Source: Takakia lepidozioides (Eukaryota; Streptophyta; Takakiopsida; Takakiales; Takakiaceae). From it: 64,000 bases of DNA. Shown here one piece after another: positions 13,124 to 26,068 of this stretch. Each line of letters opens with the position of its first letter. The first letter of the stretch is position 1. The stretch is taken from the NCBI GenBank assembly GCA_030704615.1, contig CM060733.1:4092001-4156000 (forward strand), in the 5' to 3' direction. The position numbers and the translations under genes are program-made. Under the pieces are notes generated by a model. It saw only the letters and a program-made list of their open reading frames with translations. It was not told the origin of the DNA and ran no database searches.

Positions 13124-14590
13124 GCAGAATATTAGGGATTCTTCTTTGGAAACACAGAATGTCAGTTATCAGATTGAGAGTTTCATTCTGAATCGGATTT
13201 GAACATTGGAGCTGAGGAAACCACTTTTGTGGGTGGTTTGCTAGCTAACCATTAGTGAGTCGTAAGATCTACTCCATTTCAACAGTCTCTGTAAACCTGG
13301 TGCTGAAGGATAGCATGTTGTAGCATTCATTCTGCTCAAAATGTATGCAAAAACATTAAGGTCCAAATGCCCTGGTTGCATACTGTTATCCAGAAGTGCA
13401 GTACGAGAACTTGTAGCTCTGCATTTAGAGATGTTATTATTGGATCTTGTGAATGGAATTTCGCTTCAAATCCTCATCGTCTTTGGTGCAAGGAAACGTA
13501 ACCTTATGTAATATAGAGCAGCAAATTCCACCGTCTCTTTTTTAGTCAATTATGACTAGAATTGCAGGCCCTACCATTCTTTGGCTCCACTGCTAACAAT
13601 GCGAGAAAAATCTGTTGCTGAGTGTTAATTAGATTTGGTCCAAGTCGGAGGTTGTTACAACTCCACATTGGTGAAGTCCTATCCTGCCACTCTACCCTGG
13701 CGTCTTTGAGGAACTGTAGGCACGGTTGAAACATCTGGTTGAGAAGTGATTTCGGACTGTGCCCTTACACAATCTAGACACAATTCTTTCTCAATTTGCA
13801 GCTGGTCACACATGATTCCTTTGGTGTCCAACTCAAGGAGATTCCGAGTCTTGGCACGAAGTATGCTCGTATCTTGAAACCTGTCTGCAAAGATGAGAAT
13901 GAGGGATATTTTGGAATTACAAACTGTGTACTAAACATGATTAACCAGCTCTGATATTGTCTCTGCTGCACACAAACCACTAAGATCTGTGTTATAATAA
14001 TTTGTTCAATAACATGTACGATTTTTCAATCCACGAGTTCAATCTTCCAAGTATTTGAAAATATGGATGTTCAACAGTCGCAAATGAGCTCAACAGATCG
14101 AGGTAGCTTCTTTAACATGAAAGCTGGTATAAGTTGTGCAGGTCTTTCTAGTAGCTAACTGCATTCACGAGGGACACCTAGGACGGAAACCAATTCAAGA
14201 TTTCTATCATCGTGGGGTTGCTGCCATTCTGAAGACTACCTCCGTCAAGTTCCTGGGAAGGGGGGGAGGGAGAGGGAACATACTCCAAAGCTCCCCAGAG
14301 TTGGTAGAGGACTTACAAGCACCTTCGACTTAGTGGACCTCTAGGCTCCAGGTTAACCTGCAAACAAACAAGATTCCTCATGTCTGGTCCACATAACAAG
14401 CAAACTTAAATTTATTCATGCTATAACCCGCATCAAAAGCAAACTTCCGAATTCAGAAAATCTCTAAACTGAGCATCCAAATAAGTGATTCAAAACTTTA
14501 AAAATATAAGAATTCCAAGTTATAGCATTTCTTACCAGGTCCTGATCCATACAATGCTTCCTATATTCCCTCTGTTCAAAGGGATGTCAG
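13124..14590. other. Intergenic, no gene recognised
   Basis: Starts with the 3' UTR of the Rossmann-fold gene. No conserved ORF, tRNA-like fold or clear repeat is visible. A short purine-rich run (GGGGGGAGGGAGAGGG) lies near 14260. Confidence 0.4.
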
Positions 14591-14884
14591 TTGGGATGCT
14601 CTATTGCAAGAGGTGGCCAGTTTGTGAGGTATCGCAAACCCAAAAGATCACGGGTTGTTGAACACCATACCCAGGCTGATGGCGAAGAAGAGATAGCTGA
14701 GCCAGAGGACAGGGGACAAGGAGGGGAGTCGGATGTGGAGGAGGAAGAAGATCATGGCAAGGAGAATGCTGAAATGCCTGGCACGAGCCTAGTTGCTGAA
14801 GATGATCTTTCTGTGCATGCAATGTCTACGATTCATAGGCGCTCCTCAAGAATGAGGAGGGAGAATCCAATCTTTAGCCCATAA
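14591..14884 (+). CDS. Acidic hypothetical ORF, possibly a retroelement linker fragment
   Basis: A 97-codon frame with a very acidic centre (DVEEEEDHGKENAE) flanked by basic ends (RYRKPKRSRVV and HRRSSRMRRENP). The RRSSR-plus-basic tail resembles the linker between integrase and reverse transcriptase in copia elements, but nothing recognisable from those enzymes lies next to it. I do not assign a function. Confidence 0.25.
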   Translation: MGCSIARGGQFVRYRKPKRSRVVEHHTQADGEEEIAEPEDRGQGGESDVEEEEDHGKENAEMPGTSLVAEDDLSVHAMSTIHRRSSRMRRENPIFSP

Positions 14885-15955
14885 ACGCAACCTGAAACAG
14901 GTGACTCACCCCACCCAAAAGCTGAGTTGGGCGCTCAACTGTTTTGGTCATTGCGGTCTCTTTTATTTGTGCCATAAGCTCTCTGATCTCAGAAATGGTC
15001 TGCAACAATTTAGGGCTGTAGTTGTTTGCATTTTTGTCCCCTTGAGCATGGGTGCCTGGCCGCATCAATACTATGGTTTCCCCCCCAAGTCTTCACTGGT
15101 GACATTGCTATTATTAATCATGTACGGTCTCCTCCAGTTTCCTGTCATATTTTATGGTTGATTTCTGATGCAGAGGCTATATGTAAATCCTCCAGTATCG
15201 GGAGATATCTTTCATATTAAGCTTACTAGCTGGAGCCTGAAACCATGTGGTACATAGTAAAGTTTATCCAGAAAGTGATATCTTTCTGATTTGGTATGCC
15301 TGGATTTATGTGGTGTCTCCTGACCATTGTTCTAGCAAAATTGGCGAATCTTTTCTTTTCTCTAAAACAATTCTCGGTTTATTCTTTGCAGATGAGGATG
15401 GTGACATTGCCATTTCCGTGCGGATTGATGATGACCCCACCTACTTAAACTTTAGAAGAAACCCTTTCTCACTCTTTCTCCTCCCACTCATAAGGTCGAT
15501 CTAGGCAATGTCGTGTTGAATGGTTTTTTCTACTGAAAGAAGTCAATTGTGCCAAATTCCTCATCGCAAAATGGGCTGGACTGCACCTATGCCATACATC
15601 CTTCCATAGATTTGGAATCTTCCCTAATTGGTCATTTCCCTGGTCACTCTACTACTTGTCTTTTTGCAAAATACCGAATGTACTCAGAAGACATTGTTTG
15701 CCGTCCTATCTAGCTTTTGAACTCGGGCGATCATATTGCACATACAGGGTTCTTGGGAAATTAGTGGGGCATGCTTCTTTCCACAGTATCTACTGCCATA
15801 GATATTAAAGACCACTCTTTTTATTCTCAATTAAAGCTATGATTAATGGCAGGTATTGAAAGGCACTTTCACTCCCCCTGCAGTATGTCTCAGTGTGGAA
15901 CCTACTGACATCATCTCTTGCACCCAAAAATGCAATTTGTGTTTGGCTACTCTCC
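14885..15955. other. Unassigned stretch before the ELP3 relic
   Basis: No confident gene. Two short exon-like islands were noted: near 15185-15250 (reads VNPPVSGDIFHIKLTSW) and near 15392-15450 (DEDGDIAISVRIDDDPTYL, preceded by a good TTCTTTGCAG acceptor). They may belong to an unrecognised gene or to further pseudogene debris. Confidence 0.3.
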
Positions 15956-17518
15956 TGTAGTATTGCACTGGCGGTCCTGACTCGGATTTTAGTATAGGAC
16001 GCAGTCATATACAGGATATGAGCCCACCAGCATGCGCGCCATTCGTGCAGGGTTTGATCCTTATTACAACTGCTTAAACCCTAAACCCTATTCCACGATC
16101 TACCCTCGATCTACCACAGTATATCTTGCAGGATAGTGTAACCGAGTTATCATTATTCCCTTATTCTTAATGTCTCTGACGAACTTGCAGATAAGCAAAG
16201 CAGTTTGCATGGTGAAATATTGCTCAACAACAAGCAATGTTGTTGTATCACTGCAAGCTATGGGCATTAGTAGAATTTCGTAACTGACAACTGCACTTGG
16301 CAGATACAATCCGTATGTGCAGGCAAGGGGTCGCATTGACCAACTGAAGAGGCTTGGTCACAGTGTTGATAAGGTTGGATCTCATTTTTTACTTTGCAAG
16401 GGTGCCTTCAACAGGTTGTATTGATATTGCTGCAGCAGGAGTAGCAAAAGAAGTTGAACCTGAAAAACCAATCCCCATAAATGCTGGGCAGGTCGGATAT
16501 ACTGCTCATCCCATTAGCATCTTCTGATCTGTACAGGATGACGCTCACTTTCCTGGCAACAGCTTTCTCTTTTCCCTCCTTAAGTTATATGAGAAGGCTA
16601 ATGCCAAGGACAGTCCTTGATGTCTTGGACTTAGTGTGAGCCTATCAAATGGTGCTTAGATATCCTTGCGCATCAAACCGGAGAGGCCCACCTTAGTCTG
16701 GTTCCAATATTCAAAACACTCATCCCAAAACACTGTGTGACCTAGAGCAGACAGCCCGGCTAAAGATCATGGGCTGGTCATTAGTATGATGTACTTCCAG
16801 AAAATGCTTGGTGCGCTGTTGGACATGGCTGAATAGCAGGATATTCATCATAAAATCAAGCCTGAAGAAGTCGAGTTGGTGAGACAACTATGTAGCCAAT
16901 GGTGGCTGGGAGAAGTTCCTTGCTTATGAGGATACTTACCAGGTAGTTGTCGTCAAGAGTGTAACCAAGGAATGCTATTCTGAGAAGCGCATGCAGTTTG
17001 TTGGTGCTGCCACTACACATTGGCTCAAAATCAAGTGCCCAGTCATTGAGAGTTTGTGTTCATGCTGTCAGCTCGGTTTGCTGTTTCAAGGTGTGATATG
17101 AGGCTTTGGACGCCAAGTAGTAATCACATGCCACAAGAATTTGGTAGTAAGTCTAAATACCACACTTACTGGAAAGTGCTCCATCCTGCAGTAGTAAGTC
17201 TTAGTAGCCATTTGTTTGTCTCTCAGATCTCATGACTCTGATTCCCAATTTGTCATCCTGGCTGGAGCCAGCAATGCCAAGAATTTGAATGCTATACAAC
17301 CACTGATGTAGTCATGATGTGAACTCCAGACAGCTTTAGAGATGAAGGATGATGAGGGGGAACTGACATCAACTGTGGCTACTTTTGTTGGGCTGTAGGA
17401 TATTCTGGTGGGATTGCTGCGTTTGCGCAAGTGTGGGCACAACAACACATGCCCTGAACTTACTGGCAAGTGCTCCATCGTGCGGGAGCTTCATGTGGCT
17501 GGCACAGAGCAGTCTCCA
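15956..17518 (+). pseudogene. ELP3 (Elongator histone acetyltransferase-like subunit) relic, 5' part
   Basis: Ordered exon fragments of ELP3, the radical-SAM/acetyltransferase subunit of Elongator that modifies wobble uridines of tRNA. At 15958-16058 the reading is YCTGGPDSDF, then, after one missing base, [17 protein letters not shown]. At 16304-16373: [20 protein letters not shown]. At 16840-16942: DIHHKIKPEEVELV, then after a frameshift YVANGGWEKFLAYEDTYQ. At 17399-17518: [13 protein letters not shown] and [14 protein letters not shown]. The radical-SAM middle between residues of the second and third fragments is missing. A second, decayed copy of the LTGKCSI segment lies at 17159-17196. 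The remainder of the gene is found 8.4 kb downstream. Confidence 0.8.
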
Positions 17519-18345
17519 AGATGACATCTGGTGAGATTCCAGCTTTGATCAGTTCAACATGGACCTCTTTGCCCTTTTCTAAGTTTCCTAGGCTGGCACA
17601 TAGTTAGGCATCAACCCTTTGTGCATCATTTGCTCATACATCTCAAGGGCCTCTCTACCACACCTAAGCTGAGCATATCCTGCGATCATTGCACTCCATG
17701 TGACTACATTTCGCTTAGCCATGTTGTCAAACACTTGATTTGCGTCCTTTATGCTCCCACATTTGGCATACATGTCAACAAGTGTGTTCTCAAGAATGAC
17801 ATCCGGTGCAATGCAACTTTTCCTCATGTCTGCATGAATTTCTTTCCCCTTTTCCAGAGCTCCTAGTCTGGCACACGCATTGAGAACACAGAATGTTACC
17901 TTGTCGGGCAACACTCCTCTATCATCTGTTCATATATCTCCAAAGCCTCCCCACCACACCCATGCTGAGCATAGCCTGCAATCATGGCATTCCATGAACA
18001 TTTCGTGTAGTCATATTGTCAGACACTTGACGTGCATCCTTTATGCTCCCGCAAGGGCAGTCTCCATAATCGTATCTGACTGAATTCCAGCTTTGGCAAT
18101 GACAGCATGGATCTCTTTGCCTTTCTCCAGGGCTCCTAGGCTGGTACACGCATTGAGAACAGAAATGAAGGTTACCTTGTCAGGCGTCACCCCTCCCTGC
18201 ATCATTTGCCCGGAGATCTCCACAGCCTCCCTACCACACCCACACTTGGCATATGCTGATATCATTATAGTCCAAGTAAACAAATTCCGTTCAGGCATTT
18301 CGTCAAAGACTTTGCGTGCATCCACCACACTCCAATTTGAATCAA
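17500..18345 (-). pseudogene. PPR (PLS-type) gene fragment
   Basis: Minus-strand fragment of a plant pentatricopeptide-repeat gene with the usual module signatures: DARKVFDEMPERNLFTW, GVTPDKVTFISVLNAC and DMYAKCGSIKDANQVF. PLS proteins of this type bind organellar RNA. The reading frame is broken several times (stops near 18041 and 17588, frame changes between), and neither a start nor the E/DYW tail is present. Its 3' end touches the truncated ELP3 exon at about 17500-17518, which marks a rearrangement breakpoint. Confidence 0.8.
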
Positions 18346-18889
18346 ACTACATCCTTTATCATAGCCCGTATCCCCAATTCAGTCCAGGCAACGTCTCTTA
18401 GAGCCCATCTCTATGAATTTCTTTACTCCTCTTGGTAGGACAAAAATAGCTCACCAGCACGGAGCATCAGGTTTTAGGACAAGTCTTTGGCAGAGCAAGG
18501 CTGGATTTCACCAACACTTATTCAGTATGCAAGTAATTGATCTCCATGTCACAGCCCACATGGCCGATGAGATGCATTTCTTTGGTGAATGTCACTCAGT
18601 CGAGGCCACTCATTTTTCTGCACCTCCAAGGTCCCTCCCCAGTCATGACCCTGTCCATAAACCTCGCCTCCCCTCTGGTGGTTTCCACTGCCCCGCAATC
18701 CCATGACTGATTCCAAGAAAACCAATGCTTCCCTGTTAGAGGAGTTTCAGAAACAACACAATGGCTTGCCTACTTCTTCATAACCTGGTGGGGCTGAAAC
18801 CCCAAAACGAGCTCAACAAAGAACCCTCAAGCTATGCTAGATATTCATAGTCTGGCTTTAGATGTCGAAGGGTGGAGCCTCGGCACAAG
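18346..18889. other. Unassigned stretch between PPR and LINE relics
   Basis: No domain recognised. It may be decayed 5' sequence of the LINE that follows. Confidence 0.3.
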
Positions 18890-20911
18890 CGTGTTGTAAC
18901 ATGTCCGATAGAAAAGACTTATCTTTTTACAATCACCTTTGAAATCCGATTTACAATCCGCCAGGGCGATCCATTAGGGGGACCTCTTTTTGCTTTTGCC
19001 CACTTCCGAGCCCTTCCTTCATCTGCGCAAGCCTTCCAATCCTGTATATTTCCTTCTATTGCTGATGATACCCACATCACTGGCCCTCCCACTGATATCC
19101 TTTTGGCTTTCCATCACTTTGCTACCCAACTTCACTCTCTTGGGCTCACTGTTCAACCTCGCAAATCCACAGTTTGGTCACCTTCTGGTTTGCCTTCAGA
19201 TTTTGTGCCCCCTGTCGACTTTCTAGCACCATCTGAGGGTATTCGAGTGTTAGGTGTTCCCTTTGGTAGTACCTCTTACACAACATCTTTCCTCCAAGAC
19301 GCTTTGCTACAGGATTCAAGCCATATAGAGCTTCTTCCCAAACTAGGCGATATGCAGGTAGCCCATGGCATTCTCACCAAATGCTTTTTACAGCGACCTT
19401 CTTATCTTTTGCGTTGTTTTCCCCCACTCCCTAGTTTGTGGAGCTTTTGTCTTCTTTTGATACGACTGTTAGGGGGATTTTTGGTCGCTTGTTAGGCCCA
19501 GATGCATTTGATAGTGAGCAGGGGCCCTTGGCATGTCGTCAGGCTACCCTCCCGATCTCTTCTGGAGGAGTGGGTTTACTATCCACAGTTGTCACTGCCC
19601 CTGCTGCCTTCCTAGGTAGTTGGGTTTTAGTCGCTCCAGCCTTGGCATCTCGGTTTCTGTGTCAGCAATGCCCTTTTCTCATGGAGGTGGTTGCCCACAT
19701 CGACGATGGCTCTTTGTCCTTCCAGCAACATCTTCGTTCAGCGCGGGATCTCATCCCAACACCAGCACGGGCTTGTCTGCCACCCTTTGAACAGTTGGTC
19801 ACTCAAGGTCTGGAGCATTTACAGGATACCATCATGGAACGCGTGCACCGACACTCATTTGCCAGCATGCTTTCCGACGCTCCTTCAGATGCACATCGGG
19901 CCAGACTTCTCTCGTGCGCAGGGTCCGGAGCAGGCGCATGGCTCATGGTACGACCAACCATTGCACCCTTCCGTATGTCTTCTGCTGTATTTACCACCTC
20001 CCTACGAGTTCGACTGGGTCTTCCGCATCCCTCTGTGTTAGGATTTTAACAGTGTGTTTGTCGCCATCCTCTCGATTCAGTCGGCATACATCTTCTTCGT
20101 TGCCCCTGCGGTGGAGAACGCATTGCGACCCATGACGTCATCCGGGATGACGCAGCTGCGTTTGCTCGTGATGCTGGGATACATGTCATTCGAGAGCAGG
20201 TGCACATACTCCCATCGACCCACAATCACCATTCCACTTGACGACGGGTTGACATTGTTCTCACAGGACGGACTGCGTACATTGGCGGCCGTTGTCATCG
20301 TTTATCCTACTAGGTCGGATCTCTTGCCCCGCATAGCCTCATCACATGGAGTTGCCCGTTCAATAGCTGTGCAGGGAAAGGAACATGACTATCGGGCACG
20401 TCATTCCACAGACACATTCCTTCATTCCTTCATTAGTTCAACGAGTTCCTTCGCACATTTGCCCATCGTGCAGCAGAAAACAAAAGCCTTGGTAATCCAT
20501 ACGCCTCTGTTCTTGTAGCTTTCTTTAGACAACGAGTTTCTGTTGCTTTGCAAAAGGCTCAAGCTCAATCTATTTTATGTCTGCCGGCTTCATCTCGCCT
20601 CCCCGCACTCTCTGATCCACCCTCTTTCCTGTTGTCTAACCTTCTTAGACTGTAGGTGATACTAGAATAGTTTGATTTCTTTATTTGTGTTAATATATGT
20701 AGCTCTACGAGCTTTGGTTGTTTCCTCTTGGGGACAGTTACACCCATTTGTACAGTCACCCACTTGGGTCTTTTTATAAGGCTATGCAGGATTACATTTG
20801 AAATCAATGACTTGAGTCGGGGCAGTGAACTGTTCGTGGTCTCTCCTTAAGGAGGAGCCAATAAAGATTTCAGGGCTACAATCCCCCTGTTCTGTTAAAA
20901 AAAAAAAAAAA
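18890..20911 (+). mobile_element. 5'-truncated LINE (non-LTR retrotransposon) relic
   Basis: Reverse transcriptase relic on the plus strand. It shows the palm motifs FTIRQGDPLGGPLFAFAHF (about 18950) and FPSIADDTHITGPP (about 19055, the catalytic ADD box). EGIRVLGVPFGS and LLRCFPPLPSLWSF follow, then after a frame change RLLGPDAF and SSGGVGLLSTVVTAPAAF. The C-terminal Cys/His region reads CRHPLDSVGIHLLRCPCG at about 20060, and the frame ends at 20653-20655. AATAAA occurs near 20859 and a run of 15 A at 20897-20911 ends the copy, as expected for target-primed insertion. The 5' part of ORF2 and all of ORF1 are missing. Frameshifts make it inactive. Confidence 0.8.
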
Positions 20912-21673
20912 CGACCTCAAAGGTTAAAAAGTACATAAAGTTATTTAAGTAACTTGTCAAGCCATAATAGCTTCTAGCTTCTACCCTATACAGGATTGTT
21001 TGTGGGCGTTCATTTCTTCGCTACTTGATCAGCGACTAATGCACGAATTGAAGACTGAGATGCACATGGGTAGTTGCATAAGGTGAAGCAGAAATTGTGT
21101 GTGCTATCATCTTGGGATCCACAGCTGCTGCTCAGATTTCGCTTACACTGAAGTTTTGCCACATTTGTGCGGTACCATTAAAGAGTTGAAGCCTCAAGGG
21201 GTCGGACATCCATGTCTCATGAAGTGCTTTATTCGGTTGGACACACAGCTTTGTTTCGAGGAACCCATCGCAGAGATGGCAGCGTGCTCCAGCGCTCTTC
21301 TGAGCGAGAGGGGAGATGCCATATCCCCCTTTCTGCTCCTTGGGGTGAACGGTATCATGCAGCAGAGGCTTCTTATTATCAACACTGGCAGCTTTGGCGG
21401 GCTGTGATGTCAGACCCTTCTTCTTTCTAGATGGGCGTGTCAGGAATAATCAACCTTTCGTTGATTTCACAGACGGGCCTTCAGACTAGGAACGCGCGGG
21501 TGTTTTGGGCTTGAGGGTCGCAGCCGGGGGAAAGAAAAATCCTCCAGAAATTCCCAAATCTCTTTCTAGATGGACTGGTCACTGGCACCTCAAGAATTCT
21601 ACAACTTCGTCTAGGCTACCCACAATCTCTCCCCCTCTCCCCGCCTCATTATCACTCATCTCTTGTGCAAACC
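20912..21673. other. Between LINE tail and PPR pseudogene
   Basis: No gene recognised. Contains whatever served as the upstream region of the PPR gene at 21674. Confidence 0.35.
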
Positions 21674-24196
21674 ATGCCCTGTTTCTATCCTCTCCAGAGG
21701 TACCTACACTCGTGTGATGCTGGACCTATTTGCAGTGGTTCTAACACCTCCACCATCTCCACTGATTTTGAAAGAGGAGTCAACAAGAACGTTTCTGCAA
21801 CCTGTGGGTATGTGAGGACACTTTTTAAGGCAGTACGTCTCAAAGAGGGATCGCACAATTTGAACCAGCAAGGCATTCGGGCAGACTCCAGTTTTTACAT
21901 CTATCTCTTGAAGGAATGCATCAAGATGAAGGATTTAGCAGAGGGAAGGCAGGTGCACACACACATAAATCAAAGTGGGCTCAAGCCAAACATCCTGCTA
22001 CTCAATACACTTATCAACATGTATGGCAAGTGTGGGAGCCTGGTGGATGCGCGCCGGGTGTTTGAGACAATTCAAGAACGAACCTTGTTTACCTGGAGTA
22101 TAATGATAGAAGCATATGCCAAGAATGGGTATGGTATGGAGGCGTTCGAGATCTATGAACAAATGCAACGGGAAGGGGTGAAGCCTGACAGGGTTACCTT
22201 CACTTGCGTTCTCAATGCATGTGCAAGTCTTGGTGCCCTTAAAAAGGGCCAGCAGGTTCATGCTGATATCGCCAAAGTATAATTGCACCAGATGTCATTC
22301 TGGAGAATACCCTTGTTGACATGTATGAAATGTGGAAGCATGAAGGAAGCGCGCCAAGTGTTCGACAATATGGCTGAACGTGATGTGGTCTCATGGAGTG
22401 CGATGGTCGCAGGATATGCTCAGCATGGGTTTGGGAGGGAGGCTTTGGAGATCTATAAGCAAATGCAACGGGAAGGGGTGACACCTAACAGGGTCACATA
22501 TAGTAGCATTCTCAATGCATGTGTTAGACTAGGAGACCTGGAGAAAGGCAAAGAAGTCCATGCCGATATCATCAAATCCGGAATTCCGTCATTTGTTCAG
22601 TTGGAGAATGCTGTTATTGACATGTATGCGAAATGTGATAGCATGGAAGATGCACGTCAACTGTTCGACAATATGGCTAAACGGGATGTGGTCTCTTGGA
22701 GTGTGATGATTGCAGGATATGCCCAGCAGGGGCATGGTAGGGAGGCCTTCGAGCTTTATCAGAAAATGCAGCAGGAACAGGTGACCCCAGACAGGGTCAC
22801 ATTCATTTGCATTCTCAATGCATGTGCCAGCCTAGGGGCCCTGGAAAAGGGCAGAGAGGTCCATGCCGACATCATCAAGGCTGGAATTGTGTCATATGTT
22901 AATTTGGAGACTGCTCTTGCTGACATGTATGCCAAATGTGGGAGCATGAAGGATGCACAGCAAGTTTTTGACCACATGGCTACACGGAATGTGGTCTCAT
23001 GGAGTGTGATGATGGCAGGATATGCCCAGCATGGACATGGTAGGGAGGCTTTCAAGCTCTATGAGCAAATGCAATGTGAAGGGGTGACACCTGACAGGGT
23101 CACATTCCTTTGCGTTCTCAATGTGTGTGCCAGCCTAGGTGCCCTGGAAAAGGGCAGAGATGTCCATGCTGACATAATCAAAGCTGGCATTGCAAAATGT
23201 GTTAGTTTGGAGACTGCCCTTGCAGACATGTATGCAAAATGTGGGAGCATGAAGAATGCATGTAAAATATTCGACAATATGACTGAACGGAATGCTGTCT
23301 CATGGAGTGCAATGATTGCAGGATATGCCCAGCATGGGTGTGGTAGGGAGGCTCTCCAATTATTTGAACAAATGCAACAAGAGGGCTTGAAGCCGGATGG
23401 CATCACCTTCACTTCTCTTCTTTCGTTGTGTAGCCGTGCGGGCTTGGTGGAAGAAGGCCAACACTATTTTGAATCCATGGTCCAAGACCATGGTCTCAGT
23501 CCTATGGTGGAGCATTTTGGCTGCATGGTTGACATTCTTGGCCGTGCAGGGCAATTGGCTGAGGCAGAGGACTTTATTATCGGAATGCCAATCAAAGCAG
23601 ATGCTGGGGTGTGGAGGGCTTTGCTTGGTGCCTCTAGAATTCATGGTGATTTGGAGGTAGCGGAACGTGCGGCAAAGAGCATTCTCCAGTGTGACCCACA
23701 TCATCTATGCTGCAGCAGGTAGGTGGGATGACAAAGCAAAGGTGAGGAAAATGATGGAGGACAGGTGTCAGAAAGGAGCCAGGGCAGAGCTGCAATAAGG
23801 TCAACAACCAACTGCATACATTCATTTGGAGAAGACAAATTGCATCCCCAAATTGAGGAAATCCATGCTGAGCGGAAGAGAGTAGCTGGGCAGCTGAAGG
23901 AGGCTGGGTACCTGCCTGACACACACTTTGTATTGCATGATGTAGAGGAGGATCGAAAGGAATTGTCCCTTTATCACCACAGTGAGAAGCTTGCTTAGCT
24001 TATGGGCTCATCCCCATGCCCCTTGGGACGCCTATCCATGTCATCAAGAACCTTTGGTGTGGTGATTTGGTGTGGTGATTGCCACACCGCAACTAAGTTC
24101 ATTTCAAAGATTGTTGGGTGCACAATTGTGGTTTAGGATGCCAACCGCATTCACAATTTCCAAGATGGGGTTTGTTCTTGTGGAGATTATTGGTAA
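21674..24196 (+). pseudogene. PPR-DYW gene, interrupted in array and DYW domain
   Basis: Plant PLS-class PPR gene of the DYW type, whose proteins edit C to U in organelle RNA. ATG 21674 opens a frame with five near-identical modules of about 101 residues (for example DMYAKCGSMKDAQQVF, NVVSWSVMMAGYAQHG, GVTPDRVTFLCVLNAC). A stop at 22280-22282 arises from two small deletions about 50 bases apart that together restore frame. After 23700 the E region has lost part of its sequence. The DYW domain is spread over frames: HHSEKLA followed by TAG near 23996, [10 protein letters not shown] near 24080, and the terminal CGDYW with TAA at 24194-24196. A 13-base duplication (GGTGTGGTGATTT) lies near 24060. 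The zinc-binding residues of the deaminase survive but cannot be translated together. Confidence 0.85.
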
Positions 24197-25897
24197 AAAA
24201 CATGCAACATGTACACTCCGAAAGCCTTTGATCTTGTCATAAATATTTAAGCGAAGTTGGAAGGAACAAGTCGGGCCATACTCAGGTCTGCACTTCCTGT
24301 ATGCTGCCAACAGCAATGATCATGGAACCACAACATTGATGTTGCTAAAACCTGTATGGAGGATTTGTTAACAGATTGCAGACGAAAACGACATAGAGCT
24401 TCATGTTTGGGGGTTTGGACTTACGTGGATTCTCAAAACATCAAGGACGTTGAATATGAAGAGGGCGATTTTCTGTGGACTTCACAGAGTTCACACTAGC
24501 AGAGTCAGTCCCAAGACGGGAGCAAGCGTGGATTATGGTGTTATTTCACCCCTGAAAGGAGCTATTGTTGGGCCTTCCGTTGGGAATATGGACACCCTCT
24601 AACGACCATAACCAGGGCAACAGCTTCTCCCAAGGACTTGAAAGCCTCAGTTATCCACACATTAGTTGACCAAATAATCCAATGATCTTTTCTTTAAGAC
24701 CTGGGTTGGCTGTAATGGATGACATCTACAAGTGATTCCGTGGAATAGGAATATAATCCAAATATCCTAATTGTAGCTAAAAGGGCCGGATTATAAATCT
24801 TGCAGACTTTGGAAGGGATCAGACACTTGAGCCGCATATCCATAGCAAATCCCAGAATACTTGTATTCAAGGGCTCTTATGCAGAAGCTCTGTGCCAAAT
24901 GAGTGCATCTTGGCTTCCCAGCTGCCTGGCCAGTGGAGAGGGCACAATTTGCCACTGCTCGGATTCGCCTGAATTTGATACAGAGGTTAACTGGCGTTCT
25001 GTCGAAGAAAGTCATGTCGAAGAAAAGCAGTCAGCTAGGCTTAAATTTGACAGGTGATTCATGATTATTAGTTATGGTGCTACATACTGGGACTGAAGCC
25101 TCCCTCTCCGTCCTGTGATCTGCTTCGATGCCTCCCCTATTGCTCGTGCTGGGGCGGCGTGAACAAGTGATTGCCTGCTGGTGTTTGTGCACTATGACAA
25201 GAAGAAACATGCTGGGCAGCTTTTTCGGATTCTGATGAGTTTGAAACAAAGGATCCATCCAATGTAATCTCTCAAAATCAAGGTGAAATTTCTAATTTTC
25301 TCGGGGGTACACATTCAGCTCCTTGACCTGCTCAATTGAGATAAAGAGCAATTGCTGTAGTTAGATGCTTCAATTGTGAGGGGGTTGGAGATTAGGAATA
25401 TAGTAATCTAAGATGATTTCCTGAAAGAGAGAGGAAGATATATAGCGGCATCAAGGACATGTAAGAGACCGCTGCTCATAATAGGCACCAACCCTTTTCA
25501 TACCCACACTTGTAGTTTGAATGTTTTGCGACCTCTGCACCTCACCTGCTTGCCATGAATTACAGAATCTTGTCCCATCATGTTAAGAGTGAATGATTGG
25601 AGCACAACCTTTGGAGATAAAGGAGCACTTGGTTTGGTTAAATCCAAATAAGATAGTAGTCACACAAGGCAGAGTGTTTGCTGATAATGAGTTTCTCACA
25701 AGGTATACCCTGTTCATGGCCGGGAGTCTGACAAGCTGCAACATCAGGTTGCATATACATGTGTGCACCTGGGTGGCTTGTGCAGTGGATAAGCTAAACA
25801 TGCATACATGAGTGACATACTGAAGCATAGTAGTCATTTCAAGTGACTTACAGCACTGCACTTCAAAATTTGTAATTGGTTAGTGTACATCTCAAGG
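24197..25897. other. Unassigned stretch between PPR-DYW pseudogene and ELP3 tail
   Basis: No domain recognised. Open frames at 24800-25057 and 25593-25811 have no family signature. Confidence 0.3.

Positions 25898-26068
<171 letters not shown>

Noticed and set aside
16074-16092. Telomere-like AAACCCTAAACCCTA
   Set aside because: Only about two units within an intron-like stretch; too short to be a telomeric array.
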